Positions 26,368 through 35,175 are shown, counted from the first letter of the stretch. The stretch: DNA of 64,000 nt from BJGV01 sp964196335 (GCA_965238155.1 OZ250175.1:1488001-1552000); one strand, 5' to 3'. Notes: generated from the letters alone by a model not told the origin. Translations and numbers: made by a program.

Positions 26368-26586
26368 TTAGTCCTCAAAATCAACAGTACCAAAAAACCG
26401 TGTTTCAACATTAACAAAAACATGCTTTTTACCATTTAGTAAAGTTGCAACTGCCATAAATTCACTAATTGAATCTAGGGGTACTTTTACAAAACTATCA
26501 TCCCCTTCTTTTTTTATTTCCACTCTTCCTTTATTTCTCGTTAAACTCCACCCTATTCTATAGTCTTCAATAAGCACTTTTTCCAT
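26368..26586 (-). CDS. unrecognised 72-residue protein
   Basis: A small, charged, probably beta-rich soluble protein (YRIGWSLTRNKGRVEIKKEG, then VETRFFGTVDFED). A good ribosome site (AAGGAGA) lies 6 bp upstream of the ATG. No known motif. It is a single gene, convergent with nuoB across a palindromic repeat. Confidence 0.55.
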   Translation of the reverse strand: MEKVLIEDYRIGWSLTRNKGRVEIKKEGDDSFVKVPLDSISEFMAVATLLNGKKHVFVNVETRFFGTVDFED

Positions 26587-26825
26587 ATTGCTTCTCCTTA
26601 AGCTTTTTCACGTAAAGCTATTTAATATATTGATCTAATTAATATTGACAAGGTAACGCAGGGATAATTTTTCCAAGTTTCTATTCTATTTTAATTCATG
26701 CCCAATAAAGGGCGGACGAGTGGCGCGGTAGTATCCGGAAACTCCGCTAAATTGGGACTATACCGGTGTCGTTCATAGATCACGTTCAGCCCAAACCCCC
26801 CGTCTGTTTCAAACCAAGTGTAAAT

Positions 26826-27248
26826 CTATGCCCCAAAATGTAATATCTTGGTCCCTCTGTTATTGAGCCACAAATACGACCCTCCGCCTAACGCAGAGAA
26901 TTCAATCTGGTCAGAACCCGGGTTTACGGCGACACGTATTTCATCAAGTTCCCAGCGACCATCCGGGCTTGTAGGTTCAAAACGTATATAGCGGGGATAC
27001 CTTGATAAGGTCTCAGTAACCATCTGATATGGGGAACGTGGATCATTATCATCCGGAGATACGCCGATATTTGTACCTTCTCCTAATATAAATTCTTCAG
27101 TCTCTCCTGCCCGGAAATCTTTTGCTCCAAAGATGGCCAGGTGAAATTCACGCCCTCCGATGCCTAAATAAACATCACCATTTGTCCCGGAAACCACTCC
27201 TTTATTGCCTGTTTTTACCCTTACACGTATTGTATTAATATTAGCCAT
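26826..27248 (-). CDS. PLAT-like domain protein, copy 2
   Basis: 140 residues, intact. INTIRVRVKTGNKGVVSGTN, GDVYLGIGGREFHL, DFRAGETEEFILGEG and YIRFEPTSPDGRWELDEIRV follow the strand pattern of PLAT/LH2 beta-sandwich domains, which bind lipids or proteins. No signal peptide. The strong ribosome site GGAGGAGA is shared with copy 1. It lies downstream of DUF2934 copy 2, repeating the arrangement at 15.5-16.3 kb. The cellular role is unknown. Confidence 0.75.
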   Translation of the reverse strand: MANINTIRVRVKTGNKGVVSGTNGDVYLGIGGREFHLAIFGAKDFRAGETEEFILGEGTNIGVSPDDNDPRSPYQMVTETLSRYPRYIRFEPTSPDGRWELDEIRVAVNPGSDQIEFSALGGGSYLWLNNRGTKILHFGA

Positions 27249-27325
27249 CTTGATCTCCTCCTCTGAAGTGATTAAATATTCATTTTTTAACTATTAATAT
27301 CACCCAATTACAGGAAGACAAGTAG

Positions 27326-27593
27326 TTAAAGTCCCTCTGACTGAGCGCCACTATCTGTCTCAGCTTCTGCTTCTAACCAGTCTTGTAACTTCATAACCAT
27401 CCTCAAAGCTACGCTGAGCAGCGCGATAATAAGCGGCAACAGCGATCAGTTGTTGTCGATCTGCCCTGTTTGCCACACTTTGCATTTGCCCGGATGAGAT
27501 GTTTCTGAGATTTGCTGCTGATTTACTGACAATAGTTCCGACTGGTCCGGCAGGATCATTCTTGTTTGCTGAGAAAGGCTTGCTGTTTAACAT
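27326..27593 (-). pseudogene. DUF2934 gene, copy 2, frameshifted at the C-terminus
   Basis: The open frame from 27593 reads through AAYYRAAQRSFEDGYEV and then leaves frame, ending in TRLVRSRS at 27360. One extra base near 27385 explains it: the other frame continues QDWLEAEAETDSGAQSEGL to a stop at 27326, restoring the DUF2934 motif DWLEAEAE seen in copy 1. The restored product is about 88 residues. It may be true decay or a sequence error. It is upstream of PLAT copy 2. Confidence 0.68.
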
Positions 27594-27784
27594 TATTCCC
27601 TCCTAACTGCCAGGTGAAACAGGAACATGACAGCATGCATATCTGTAATTGATAAATGTGTATGCTGCTAATTAATAAGACAACGGTAGTTATAGAAAAT
27701 TCATCGGAATTTGTATTCTTTCTTCTGAGAAGAATTATTAAGTTAGCTGACGACTAGAAAGCAGCGTTATTCTTTTGTGTTGTT

Positions 27785-28120
27785 CATACAAACGCAAAAC
27801 CCTACGATGATCGCAGGGCTTCACAGGGTTGCCACATTACTGTGGTTTGATCTCATTGCGCAACCGCAACTTATTATGCCAGTGCATTAAAACTGACGTT
27901 TGGATGAAACTATAGTAATGAAATAATTATCGTCTATAGAACCCTCCTCATAAAAGGAATACTTCTAATGGTTAGATTGTACGGAACCTCACTAGTTCCT
28001 TTAACTCTTTCCTATACTACCCGGACCTCAGTGGAGCCTTAGTACGATCATAAAACTGTGGAATCTGATGGGGAACAATCTGAAAATTATTTGATCTAAT
28101 ATTTTACATACTATAACGAT
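27785..28120 (+). ncRNA. conserved non-coding block B, candidate structured RNA
   Basis: The diverged second copy of block A. Kept most strongly are ATACAAACGCAAA.CCCTACGA, CGCAGGGCTTCACAGG, CCACATTACTGTGGTTTGAT, CGCAACTTATTATGCCAGTG and GACGTTTGGATGAAACT. The CCACA/TGTGG hairpin is identical in both; the preceding hairpin is partly altered. It lies upstream of the 59-residue microprotein. Confidence 0.45.
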
Positions 28121-28224
28121 TATAATGACTTGGTTCGGATCTAATTACATTTTAAAAACAAACCAACACCATGTTCCTAAAGCGTTTATAGCCTGTACTT
28201 GATGTTTTCGTATAGGAGGCTATT

Positions 28225-28404
28225 ATGGACTTAATGATATTTCTTTTCGTGGTTGTGGTTGGACTTGTCATCGGTCTTTGGTTTGTTCTTGGCAAAAGGA
28301 TGGATAATATTGAGTCCGACCTTGAAGCCTTGGGTAAGGCTACTGGTAAGGAAGATCTTCTAACTAAGATACGTCATAAAACTCAACCTAGAATTCAGAA
28401 CTAA
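28225..28404 (+). CDS. 59-residue membrane microprotein
   Basis: N-terminal helix (MIFLFVVVVGLVIGLWFVLG), then KRMDNIESDLEALGKATGKE and DLLTKIRHKTQPRIQN. Paralogue of the 48-residue protein at 25.1 kb with an 11-residue C-terminal extension. Its ribosome site (TATAGGAGG) and 5' leader match those of the 24-residue protein. One membrane helix and a charged amphipathic tail suggest a small regulator of a membrane partner. No family name is known to me. Confidence 0.7.
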   Translation: MDLMIFLFVVVVGLVIGLWFVLGKRMDNIESDLEALGKATGKEDLLTKIRHKTQPRIQN

Positions 28405-28589
28405 AGTTCAATTAGCCGGTGTTCTGGCAACTAATACTGTCATTCAGTGCATCGGCTTTTCTTTTCAGGTTTTTGATAATAACCTGGTGTTTTCAAATCC
28501 GGCCACAAATGTACTTTTTATGCCACACGAGAATCAAATAATAACGTCCAGCCATTGTCCTTCTCACAGATGTTTTGCACGAAACAAAC

Positions 28590-28859
28590 TTATACTCCTC
28601 CTTGTTTAGTTGGGGAGCTATGTCCTGTATCAGGTTTACCAGTCAAGCCATGAAGAGCAGCATGGATCTCATCCAGATGTATGGGTTCATCTTCGCAGGC
28701 CATCCCTTCTTCTTCGGCAACCAAGATCTCGCTGATATCATATGCCCAGCTAAGTAATATTTCGATCTTTTGTTCTTTTGTTAATTCCGGATGATTGCGT
28801 ACTTCTTCCGGAGTTGAAAATACCGTGGCGGGATGAAGTAGTGCCTCTTTAATATCCAT
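28590..28859 (-). CDS. small acidic helical protein
   Basis: 89 residues. HPATVFSTPEEVRNHPELTK, then EQKIEILLSWAYDISEILVA and EEEGM: this pattern is common to uncharacterised small proteins in proteobacteria whose genes lie near stress or membrane genes. No signal or membrane segment. The start is supported by GAGGTGAG upstream. Probably cytoplasmic; function unknown. Confidence 0.7.
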   Translation of the reverse strand: MDIKEALLHPATVFSTPEEVRNHPELTKEQKIEILLSWAYDISEILVAEEEGMACEDEPIHLDEIHAALHGLTGKPDTGHSSPTKQGGV

Positions 28860-28954
28860 TACTCACCTCATTCATATAATTTTTATCTTCTTCATCTGGA
28901 AAACCTGGAATATCTTATTCCCAAATAGAAAGGGACTAATATCACCACTGGATT

Positions 28955-29053
28955 TTAATAAAATGCGTCTCCATAGAGTACAATAATGGCAAATATAATT
29001 ATTGCCAAAACCAATACAAATATCTTTGGAACACGCTTTTGATTTGTAGCCAT
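28955..29053 (-). CDS. 32-residue membrane microprotein
   Basis: MATNQKRVPKIFVLVLAIII then FAIIVLYGDAFY: a basic N-terminus and one membrane helix. An AGAGACG site lies 8 bp before the ATG. It is divergent from the pilin-like small gene at 29.09 kb, with 33 bp between. Not homologous to the other microproteins of this region. Confidence 0.5.
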   Translation of the reverse strand: MATNQKRVPKIFVLVLAIIIFAIIVLYGDAFY

Positions 29054-29086
29054 AAGTACGTCTCTTTAATCCCTACTACTACTTAA

Positions 29087-29233
29087 ATGAGACAAATAAA
29101 ACTAAACGAAATTCAACGCGGCCTTAGCTTGCTCATGACGATGATTTTGATTGCCATTATCGGTATTCTGGCAAAAGTGGCGCTCACATATTATCAGGAC
29201 CATATTGCCCGAGAGCAGGTTGTTAAACAATGA
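29087..29233 (+). CDS. 48-residue type IV pilin N-terminus-like protein
   Basis: QRGLSLLMTMILIAIIGILA followed by KVALTYYQDHIAREQV aligns without gaps to the pilin signature GFTLIELMIVVAIIGILAAI followed by ALPAYQDYIARSQV. Differences matter: the prepilin G is kept but Phe1 is Leu, and the invariant Glu5 is Met. It stops right after the helix, with no globular domain. No Shine-Dalgarno is visible. Either a remnant of a pilin gene or a free helix peptide. Confidence 0.55.
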   Translation: MRQIKLNEIQRGLSLLMTMILIAIIGILAKVALTYYQDHIAREQVVKQ

Positions 29234-29274
29234 ATTACCACCCTGAACCGATATAGGAGCTTTCATGGATGAAT

Positions 29275-29298
29275 GTACGCTTTTGGCACAAAGTAGAC
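29275..29298. repeat. palindromic repeat copy
   Basis: GTACGCTTTTGGCAC with right arm AAAGTAGAC, at the 3' side of the spermidine-synthase-like gene. It is the rightmost copy found. Confidence 0.6.
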
Positions 29299-29398
29299 AT
29301 TCAGCAGAGTATAAAAACAGTCCGATTATTTCTGTTGAGATTGGGAATCACCAATTTTAAAGAAGAAAGATGCTCCAATGATAAATAAACAACCATGC

Positions 29399-31813
29399 TT
29401 AAACTAGCTTCCTTAAGAATATACAGGCCAAACCGTAGAACAATGTGCCCATCAGAATCACTGTGGCAAAACCCAGATGAATAGCCAACAAGGTAGCAAG
29501 TACCGCTCCCACAACCGAAGCACACCCATTTATCGCCCATGCCCACGGAATAGTTTCCTGAGCTGTGAACGCTAGCCGCATAACACCAGAAGGAAAAGGC
29601 ACGCCCATACATAACCCAAGTGGTGCGATCAGCGCCAAGGAAATAACTATTTTTGCCAAATCAGAAAAATGTATGAACGCTTGGAATAAACCAGGCAGAA
29701 TAGCGAGATAGAGTAGTGATATGACAGCTATTAACATAGCTACCAATGGTACATGCCACTTGCTTTTTGTCTTCTCTTGCCATCGTTCTGCAAGCCAACC
29801 GCCTATGGCGGCGAACATCAAAAATGCGCTTAAAACAACTGCAATGGCATAAAGAGGATGAGCTAGAAAAAGTAAAAATTTCTGAATGAAAGCAATTTCC
29901 ATGAACATAAATGCCAGTCCAATAAATAAGAAGTACAAAGCCACCCACACATTTGGCAACTTACGCCGAAAGCGTGAAACTGCTAGCGGCGTCAGGATCA
30001 GAAGAATACTTGCCACAAATGCCTGCACCAGTGTCATCATGAGCAATGGATAACTCCAATCGATAAGTGGCATTCCACCTTGTTTACGCAAGGCAAACAA
30101 CTCTCCTGCTGCATTCCATTTGAAAAAATGAAAAAAATAAGGCCGATCATCAGTCGCCGGTTCAATGTAAAACTTATACCGATCGAGGAAGGTCTGTCGC
30201 TGAGAACTTAACAATGCAACAGCTCCCTCAAAGTAGTAAGGCTTCTCGAGTAGGTTGTAACGGTTCGCCTCATCAGCACGCATCCCCGGGTAATAAGCCA
30301 TATCGAAAGAACGCGAATGACTAAACTCCCGAATCGCTTTTAATTCTTTAGTAGTGAAATCGCTATTCTTTACAAGCAATGTGACTGTTTTCCAGCCCCG
30401 TATCATCACTAACCGTGCTGCAGGATTAGAAACACCATCTCGTTCTAAAGCAGTCACCGCAGTAGCAAAAAGTTTCAGTGAATCACGCGGTGGCAAGGTA
30501 AGCCAACGAGTGACTGCCAGCATGCCATCCGAAGTAAGGCGTTTTAGATAGGTCTGTAGCGCTTCAACAGTGTAAAGATAGCTTTCACTCAAACTGTATA
30601 ACCCAGCTGAGGCAATACCAAAGGAATCTAATAGCGCCACCTGGATTAAGTCATAACGGCTATCAAGGGTTGTATTGACAAAGCCACGTGCCTCGGCATT
30701 GTGAACACGTACTCTGTGTCGGTTATAAAGATTTCCAGAAAAGTTACGAAAACGTTGCCGGACCAGGTTAATTACGTCGTGATTAAGTTCCACAGCATCA
30801 ACCGTGACTGCATCGTGATAAAGTGCCTGCAGTACATCGCTACCTGCCCCTGCACCAAGCACCAATACGCTTGGCCTTTCCAGCACATGATAGGGTAGAG
30901 CCGAGGTGAGCTGGTCGAGATAGGCCAGCGTTGTAAGTTTGCCATCAAACCGTGTCAGCATAGACGGTCCATCCCCGTCCACGAATATACCTAACTGAGC
31001 AGGTGGTTCATCGGTTGCGTTAAGGCTCATCCCCGGAGCATGACGAAAGGGGATGAGGCTACTTTCTACTACCGTGATCTGCCCCAGTGGACCCGAACGT
31101 TCCTCTATTACCTGTGTTCCGGTAATATTTAGGGTCTGATTTAAATCCTTATAAGCAGAAGAATGTATTTGTAACCAGGAGTCGCGAAACGTAACAGACA
31201 CTATCAGAGCAAGACCAAGGAGCACTCCAATTAACCATTTCGCTTGTATCTTTAGTTCAACAATAGCAATGGCTGCAGCAAGTAGTGAAACTGCTGTGAC
31301 TACGACAAGAACCTTGCCGGGTGGCACTAAAAAAAGTAGGCCTATAACACCTATGCTACCAATACCTGCACCCAAAATATCAATGGCATAGACACGTCCG
31401 GCTTCTCTACCAAAGCGAAAAAAAATTAGACCAATGCCAAACCCACCACAAAAAAAGGGTAGTATCATGAGAAGATAAATGATCAGTAGTTTTGCTAACT
31501 GGGTTTTGTCCCAAAGCAGTTCGAGTGGATTGAAAGGAACCTGTTGCGCCAGTAGAAATGACAAAGGCATCAGAAAAACCACCCCAATGGCAGCTATGAC
31601 ATATGCAAAACCAAAGTTCAGAGAAATTTTGTCCTTTAGCAAAGTTAGTGCCGTGCCGCTTGCCCCATAACCTAGCATTGCAGCACTGATGATCATGTAA
31701 GCAAAATGATGCCACAACACAATGCTGAACAAGCGCGTCAGTAATACTTCATACGATAGTACGCAAGCAGAGAGCATCCCAATGGCGATAAATGGCGGAC
31801 GCAATGCTGTCAC
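29399..31813 (-). CDS. membrane-fused spermidine synthase-like protein
   Basis: 804 residues. An N-terminal block of about six membrane helices, a cytosolic domain (about 270-570) with a Rossmann methyltransferase/spermidine synthase fold (PSVLVLGAGAGSDVLQALYH, TVDAVELNHDVINL, RYDLIQVALLDS), and a C-terminal block of six or more helices. Such fusions are common and uncharacterised; the polyamine-synthase catalytic residues are not all evident, so true aminopropyl transfer is unsure. It directly follows a pcm-type gene with 2 bp between stop and start, indicating an operon. Confidence 0.82.
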   Translation of the reverse strand: MTALRPPFIAIGMLSACVLSYEVLLTRLFSIVLWHHFAYMIISAAMLGYGASGTALTLLKDKISLNFGFAYVIAAIGVVFLMPLSFLLAQQVPFNPLELLWDKTQLAKLLIIYLLMILPFFCGGFGIGLIFFRFGREAGRVYAIDILGAGIGSIGVIGLLFLVPPGKVLVVVTAVSLLAAAIAIVELKIQAKWLIGVLLGLALIVSVTFRDSWLQIHSSAYKDLNQTLNITGTQVIEERSGPLGQITVVESSLIPFRHAPGMSLNATDEPPAQLGIFVDGDGPSMLTRFDGKLTTLAYLDQLTSALPYHVLERPSVLVLGAGAGSDVLQALYHDAVTVDAVELNHDVINLVRQRFRNFSGNLYNRHRVRVHNAEARGFVNTTLDSRYDLIQVALLDSFGIASAGLYSLSESYLYTVEALQTYLKRLTSDGMLAVTRWLTLPPRDSLKLFATAVTALERDGVSNPAARLVMIRGWKTVTLLVKNSDFTTKELKAIREFSHSRSFDMAYYPGMRADEANRYNLLEKPYYFEGAVALLSSQRQTFLDRYKFYIEPATDDRPYFFHFFKWNAAGELFALRKQGGMPLIDWSYPLLMMTLVQAFVASILLILTPLAVSRFRRKLPNVWVALYFLFIGLAFMFMEIAFIQKFLLFLAHPLYAIAVVLSAFLMFAAIGGWLAERWQEKTKSKWHVPLVAMLIAVISLLYLAILPGLFQAFIHFSDLAKIVISLALIAPLGLCMGVPFPSGVMRLAFTAQETIPWAWAINGCASVVGAVLATLLAIHLGFATVILMGTLFYGLACIFLRKLV

Positions 31814-31815
31814 AG

Positions 31816-32541
31816 CTAATGTTCTCTGGTAAATGGAACGAAACGTACTGGCAAAATCTGGCGACTGGTTACTGAACCGTCCATCTGTTTTTCTATAAGC
31901 ATCAAATACTGAGTCATGAAATGCATACCAAGTGGGATCAATATGCGGCCGCCAGGTTTTAACTGTTTAAGTAGTGCCGGAGGAACATGGCTCGCGGCAG
32001 CCGTCACTATAATGGCATCAAATGGCGAAACTTCCGGCCAACCATAATATCCATCACCTATTCTTACGTGCACATTGTCGTAGCCAAGTGATTTCAACCG
32101 TTTGGCCGCCTTTTCTCCCAATGGGCGAATAATCTCTATGCTATAAACTGATTTGGCTATTTCTCCCAAAACAGCTGCCTGGTAACCTGACCCAGTTCCA
32201 ATTTCAAGTACCTTATCGCTGTCCTTAACCTGCATCAGTTCGGTCATCATCGCTACGATGAGCGGCTGTGAAATTGTCTGTCCATAGCCTATGGGAAGGG
32301 GGCGGTTAAGATATGCGTTCATAACCTGAGAAGCAGGTACAAAAAGATGGCGTTCCACTTTTTGCATCGCCTCTATAACACTAGTACTGAGGGTAGAACT
32401 TCCTGTGTATGGAGCCTCGAGTGCAATATCGGCCAGCACCTCCTCCACCATATTATGGCGCAGTACATCATATTCCCCACCTTGGGCAGGGAACGCGAAA
32501 CAAAAATAAAGGAATATGCCTAACGCGAAGTAATCCCTCAT
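31816..32541 (-). CDS. pcm: exported protein-L-isoaspartate O-methyltransferase
   Basis: 241 residues. A signal peptide (YFALGIFLYFCFAFPAQG) precedes a typical PCMT domain: RHLFVP, PLPIGYGQTISQPLIVAMM, VLEIGTGSGYQAAVL (SAM-binding motif I), FDAIIVTAAA and GGRILIPLG. The enzyme methylates isoaspartyl residues for repair of aged proteins. Most Pcm are cytosolic, so the leader suggests a periplasmic version. It heads a two-gene operon with the membrane spermidine-synthase-like protein. Confidence 0.88.
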   Translation of the reverse strand: MRDYFALGIFLYFCFAFPAQGGEYDVLRHNMVEEVLADIALEAPYTGSSTLSTSVIEAMQKVERHLFVPASQVMNAYLNRPLPIGYGQTISQPLIVAMMTELMQVKDSDKVLEIGTGSGYQAAVLGEIAKSVYSIEIIRPLGEKAAKRLKSLGYDNVHVRIGDGYYGWPEVSPFDAIIVTAAASHVPPALLKQLKPGGRILIPLGMHFMTQYLMLIEKQMDGSVTSRQILPVRFVPFTREH

Positions 32542-32587
32542 ACTTACATTATAGGACTGTAATAGACAATAAAAAATACCCTATGCT

Positions 32588-32765
32588 TTTATTCATAAGA
32601 GCTTAATGGACTTTATAGGGCTTTATAAGATACTAAAGGCGGCGGGAATCGAATAGTAACCTGTAACCGTTACCACAGAACGACCTACATTTTTTCTATT
32701 TTTAATGTACCAACAAATATACCATTAAATTTATTGGCTTTAATGGGATACCATTGGACTATGAT
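32588..32765. repeat. left attachment site of the island (scar 5)
   Basis: The first 66 bases are a direct repeat of the ssrA-proximal site at 50.21 kb, lacking only the CCA-end bases. After GGCGGCGGGAATCGAA it carries the same arm as scars 2, 3 and 6 (GTAACCTGTAACCGTTACCA, ACCAACAAATATACC, TACCATTGGACTATGATGG). Confidence 0.8.
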
Positions 32766-32773
32766 GGATAATA

Positions 32774-34051
32774 CTATTTTGTTTCTGTATTTTTCAGAAC
32801 TGCCAACATTGATTTGGCAACTTCTTTTACAACCGGAAAAGCAACTGAATTTCCGAATTGCCTATAAGCCTGCGCGTCCGAAACTGCGTTCACAATAAAA
32901 TTTGATGGAAATCCCTGTAAATTTGCACATTCACGTGGCGTGAGTTTCCGCGGTCGCTTATTCAGATGACTTTGGTCAATCAATATTTCGCTGCCATCTT
33001 TGTAGTATCTGGCACTCAGGGTATTTGTATATTGATCAGACTTCTTGAATATACAATAACCAAATCCATTTCCTTTCTTTTCATGACCAATCTTCCTTCT
33101 TTGATGACCCTTTAGCAATCGCTGTGAAATTGTATATTTAGGATCAATTGACTTGGTCGGTTCCAGAATTGACCCAACAGTAGTCTTAATACGTGGAGGT
33201 TTGGGCCATTTAAACGATTTATCAAAATCAAACCCTCTGAATTTATTCTTATTGAAGCCGACAATAAATATCCTCTCCCTGTTTTGAGGGCAACCGAAAT
33301 CAGCAGCACGCAGAACCTTATAGTCTACCCAGTAGTTTAGCTTACTATTGAGAGCACGACATGCTTCTTCAGACATCGGAACATCGTCAGGGATACTATG
33401 GAAATGCTCACCCCGGAGGGTGTCCATAATAGTCTTTAGAGTCTCTCCATGATTATGTCCCCGGAGTTGTTTAACATTTTCCAAAAGAAATGCGTCAGGT
33501 TTACAGATAGATAGAATTCGCTGAATCTCAAAAAACATAGTACCGCGTGTGTCATTGAACCCTCGCTTTAGCCCTGCCTGAGAAAATGCCTGACATGGAA
33601 ATCCTGCCAATAATATATTAAATTTATTACCACCACTGGTAAAATGTTTTTTTATATCTTTAGCAGAAATGTTAGTAATATCACCGTAAGGTAACTCACC
33701 AAAATTTGTAGCATAAGTCTTCTGTGAAAATCTGTCCCATTCTGATGAGAAAACACAATTTCCGCCAAGCTGCTGAAACGCAAGGCGGATACCTCCGATC
33801 CCGGCAAACAGATCAATGAAGCTAAATAAATATTTATTTTTTTTCTTCTGGCTGAACGGAGCTCGGTCAGGAAGTTCCTGAATAAGTTTAAATTTAGCGG
33901 GAGATGGATGATGTTCTCCTCTCTCCCAACCACTAACAGTACGTTCCCCGTTTTCCTTCATGCCCAGAATCTGCGCAAACTCAGACTGAGTAAGGCCCAT
34001 ACCCTTACGTTTAGCTTGTATATAGGAGTCTATTAAACGAGAATCTTTCAT
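32774..34051 (-). CDS. C5-cytosine DNA methyltransferase with N-terminal XRE domain
   Basis: 425 residues. Residues 1-60 form a helix-turn-helix (MGLTQSEFAQILGMKENGER, VSGWERGEH) that may let the enzyme repress its own locus. The methyltransferase follows in standard order: motif I FIDLFAGIGGIRLAF, motif IV AGFPCQAFSQAG with the catalytic cysteine, motif VI ENVKQL, motif VIII QNRERIFIVGF, and motifs IX-X RECANLQGFP with QFGNSVAFPVV. All are intact. It is encoded beside a broken EcoRII-type nuclease, so the pair probably was a type II system with a Dcm-like target; the target is inference. Confidence 0.92.
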   Translation of the reverse strand: MKDSRLIDSYIQAKRKGMGLTQSEFAQILGMKENGERTVSGWERGEHHPSPAKFKLIQELPDRAPFSQKKKNKYLFSFIDLFAGIGGIRLAFQQLGGNCVFSSEWDRFSQKTYATNFGELPYGDITNISAKDIKKHFTSGGNKFNILLAGFPCQAFSQAGLKRGFNDTRGTMFFEIQRILSICKPDAFLLENVKQLRGHNHGETLKTIMDTLRGEHFHSIPDDVPMSEEACRALNSKLNYWVDYKVLRAADFGCPQNRERIFIVGFNKNKFRGFDFDKSFKWPKPPRIKTTVGSILEPTKSIDPKYTISQRLLKGHQRRKIGHEKKGNGFGYCIFKKSDQYTNTLSARYYKDGSEILIDQSHLNKRPRKLTPRECANLQGFPSNFIVNAVSDAQAYRQFGNSVAFPVVKEVAKSMLAVLKNTETK

Positions 34052-34186
34052 AGTTTTGATACAGTGTGTTTATCCAGTAGCATGCCCGGAGACTATCCTG
34101 TCAGCATGAAGAAAGTCAAGTATGTCAGCAAGAAATATTGAAAGCTAATACAAAAAAGCAATTGGCATTTGACTAATTTGCTTAGT

Positions 34187-35079
34187 TTATTTGGTCCAAT
34201 ACCTGAGAGTTTCTGGAATTTCTTCCAGAAAATATGATTCAAAGCTAATGATATTTTCCATACCTACTAACGTAGCTTTCTGTTTAACAGATTTTAGTAC
34301 AACAATCACAACATTATGCTTGCCCATCTGTATGGCTTTATTTTCAGAAATATCATCATCCATTGTCAGCAAATAAATACGTGGGAGATTAGTGCGCACC
34401 ACTTCTTCAATGACCTCTTGCCAGCGTTCCCGCAGAGTTGTTTTCATCGTACCTATAATTACCTTGTCTCTTCTTTTCTGAAATTCAGCTATACCAGGTA
34501 GCAGAGAATCAACTATCTTCCCCAAGCCCTGATCCGTGAATGTGGCCCTACCTACTTCCCCTTGCGAAACAAAATCAAATTTAAAAGATCTGTATATTTC
34601 ATAAATAACCTGTTCGAATGTTTTGCCAGCCCTTGACCTTCTTGACTGTGTATTGCTCAGGGACAACTCGTATATATACGGACTAATTCTTCCTGCATAT
34701 TCACCACAAATAAGTTTCACCGTGGTAATCAGCTCGTCTTTTGGACGACCATACAGATTATTTTGTTCGATTATTGACCAAGAATTTGTCCAGGTGTAGC
34801 TAATCTTTCTCCGACCGCCTTTAAGACTTCCGTATTAAATTTGGCTTCATCTTCCAGAAATGACAGATATGCAGCCTCTCTCAGTTCATGTATCACTTCA
34901 GAAATATTGTGCTTCTGACACACCTTCTCCAACATGTCAGAACGCGAATGAAATATCTGGTCTACAGTGTCCTGAGGTGAACGAATAAATTTTTTTCTGT
35001 AGTCTCGTATTAATTTTTTAAATTCATCTTTTTCATCTCTGGGGATAGTTGTCAGAAGTTTGAGTTCTGTCTGGTTCAT
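34187..35079 (-). pseudogene. EcoRII/PspGI-type restriction endonuclease, frameshifted
   Basis: Two minus-strand frames: 35079-34771 (102 residues, ends PGQILGQ) and 34720-34187 (177 residues from a GTG). The second frame is open well upstream of its GTG, giving SWSIIEQNNLYGRPKDELIT across the first frame's stop. One missing or extra base near 34780 joins them into a protein of about 295 residues. The C-terminal part has SRRSRAGKTFEQ, the KIVDSLLPG region and MKTTLRERWQEV, as in EcoRII-C/PspGI-type PD-(D/E)XK nucleases. As read it is inactive unless the frameshift is a sequence error or is bypassed. Confidence 0.68.
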
Positions 35080-35120
35080 GGCTATTTTAATTTAGTTAGG
35101 AATCTTATCATCAAACTACG

Positions 35121-35175
35121 AAGGCGGCGGAAATCGAATAATAACCTGTAACCATTACCACGAGCCATTCTATAT
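35121..35175. repeat. ssrA-type attachment scar 6 (partial)
   Basis: AAGGCGGCGGAAATCGAA then TAACCTGTAACCATTACCAC matches the beginning of the arm in scars 2, 3 and 5; the later TACCAACAA part is missing. With scar 5 it brackets the restriction-modification locus (32.65-35.12 kb). Confidence 0.55.
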
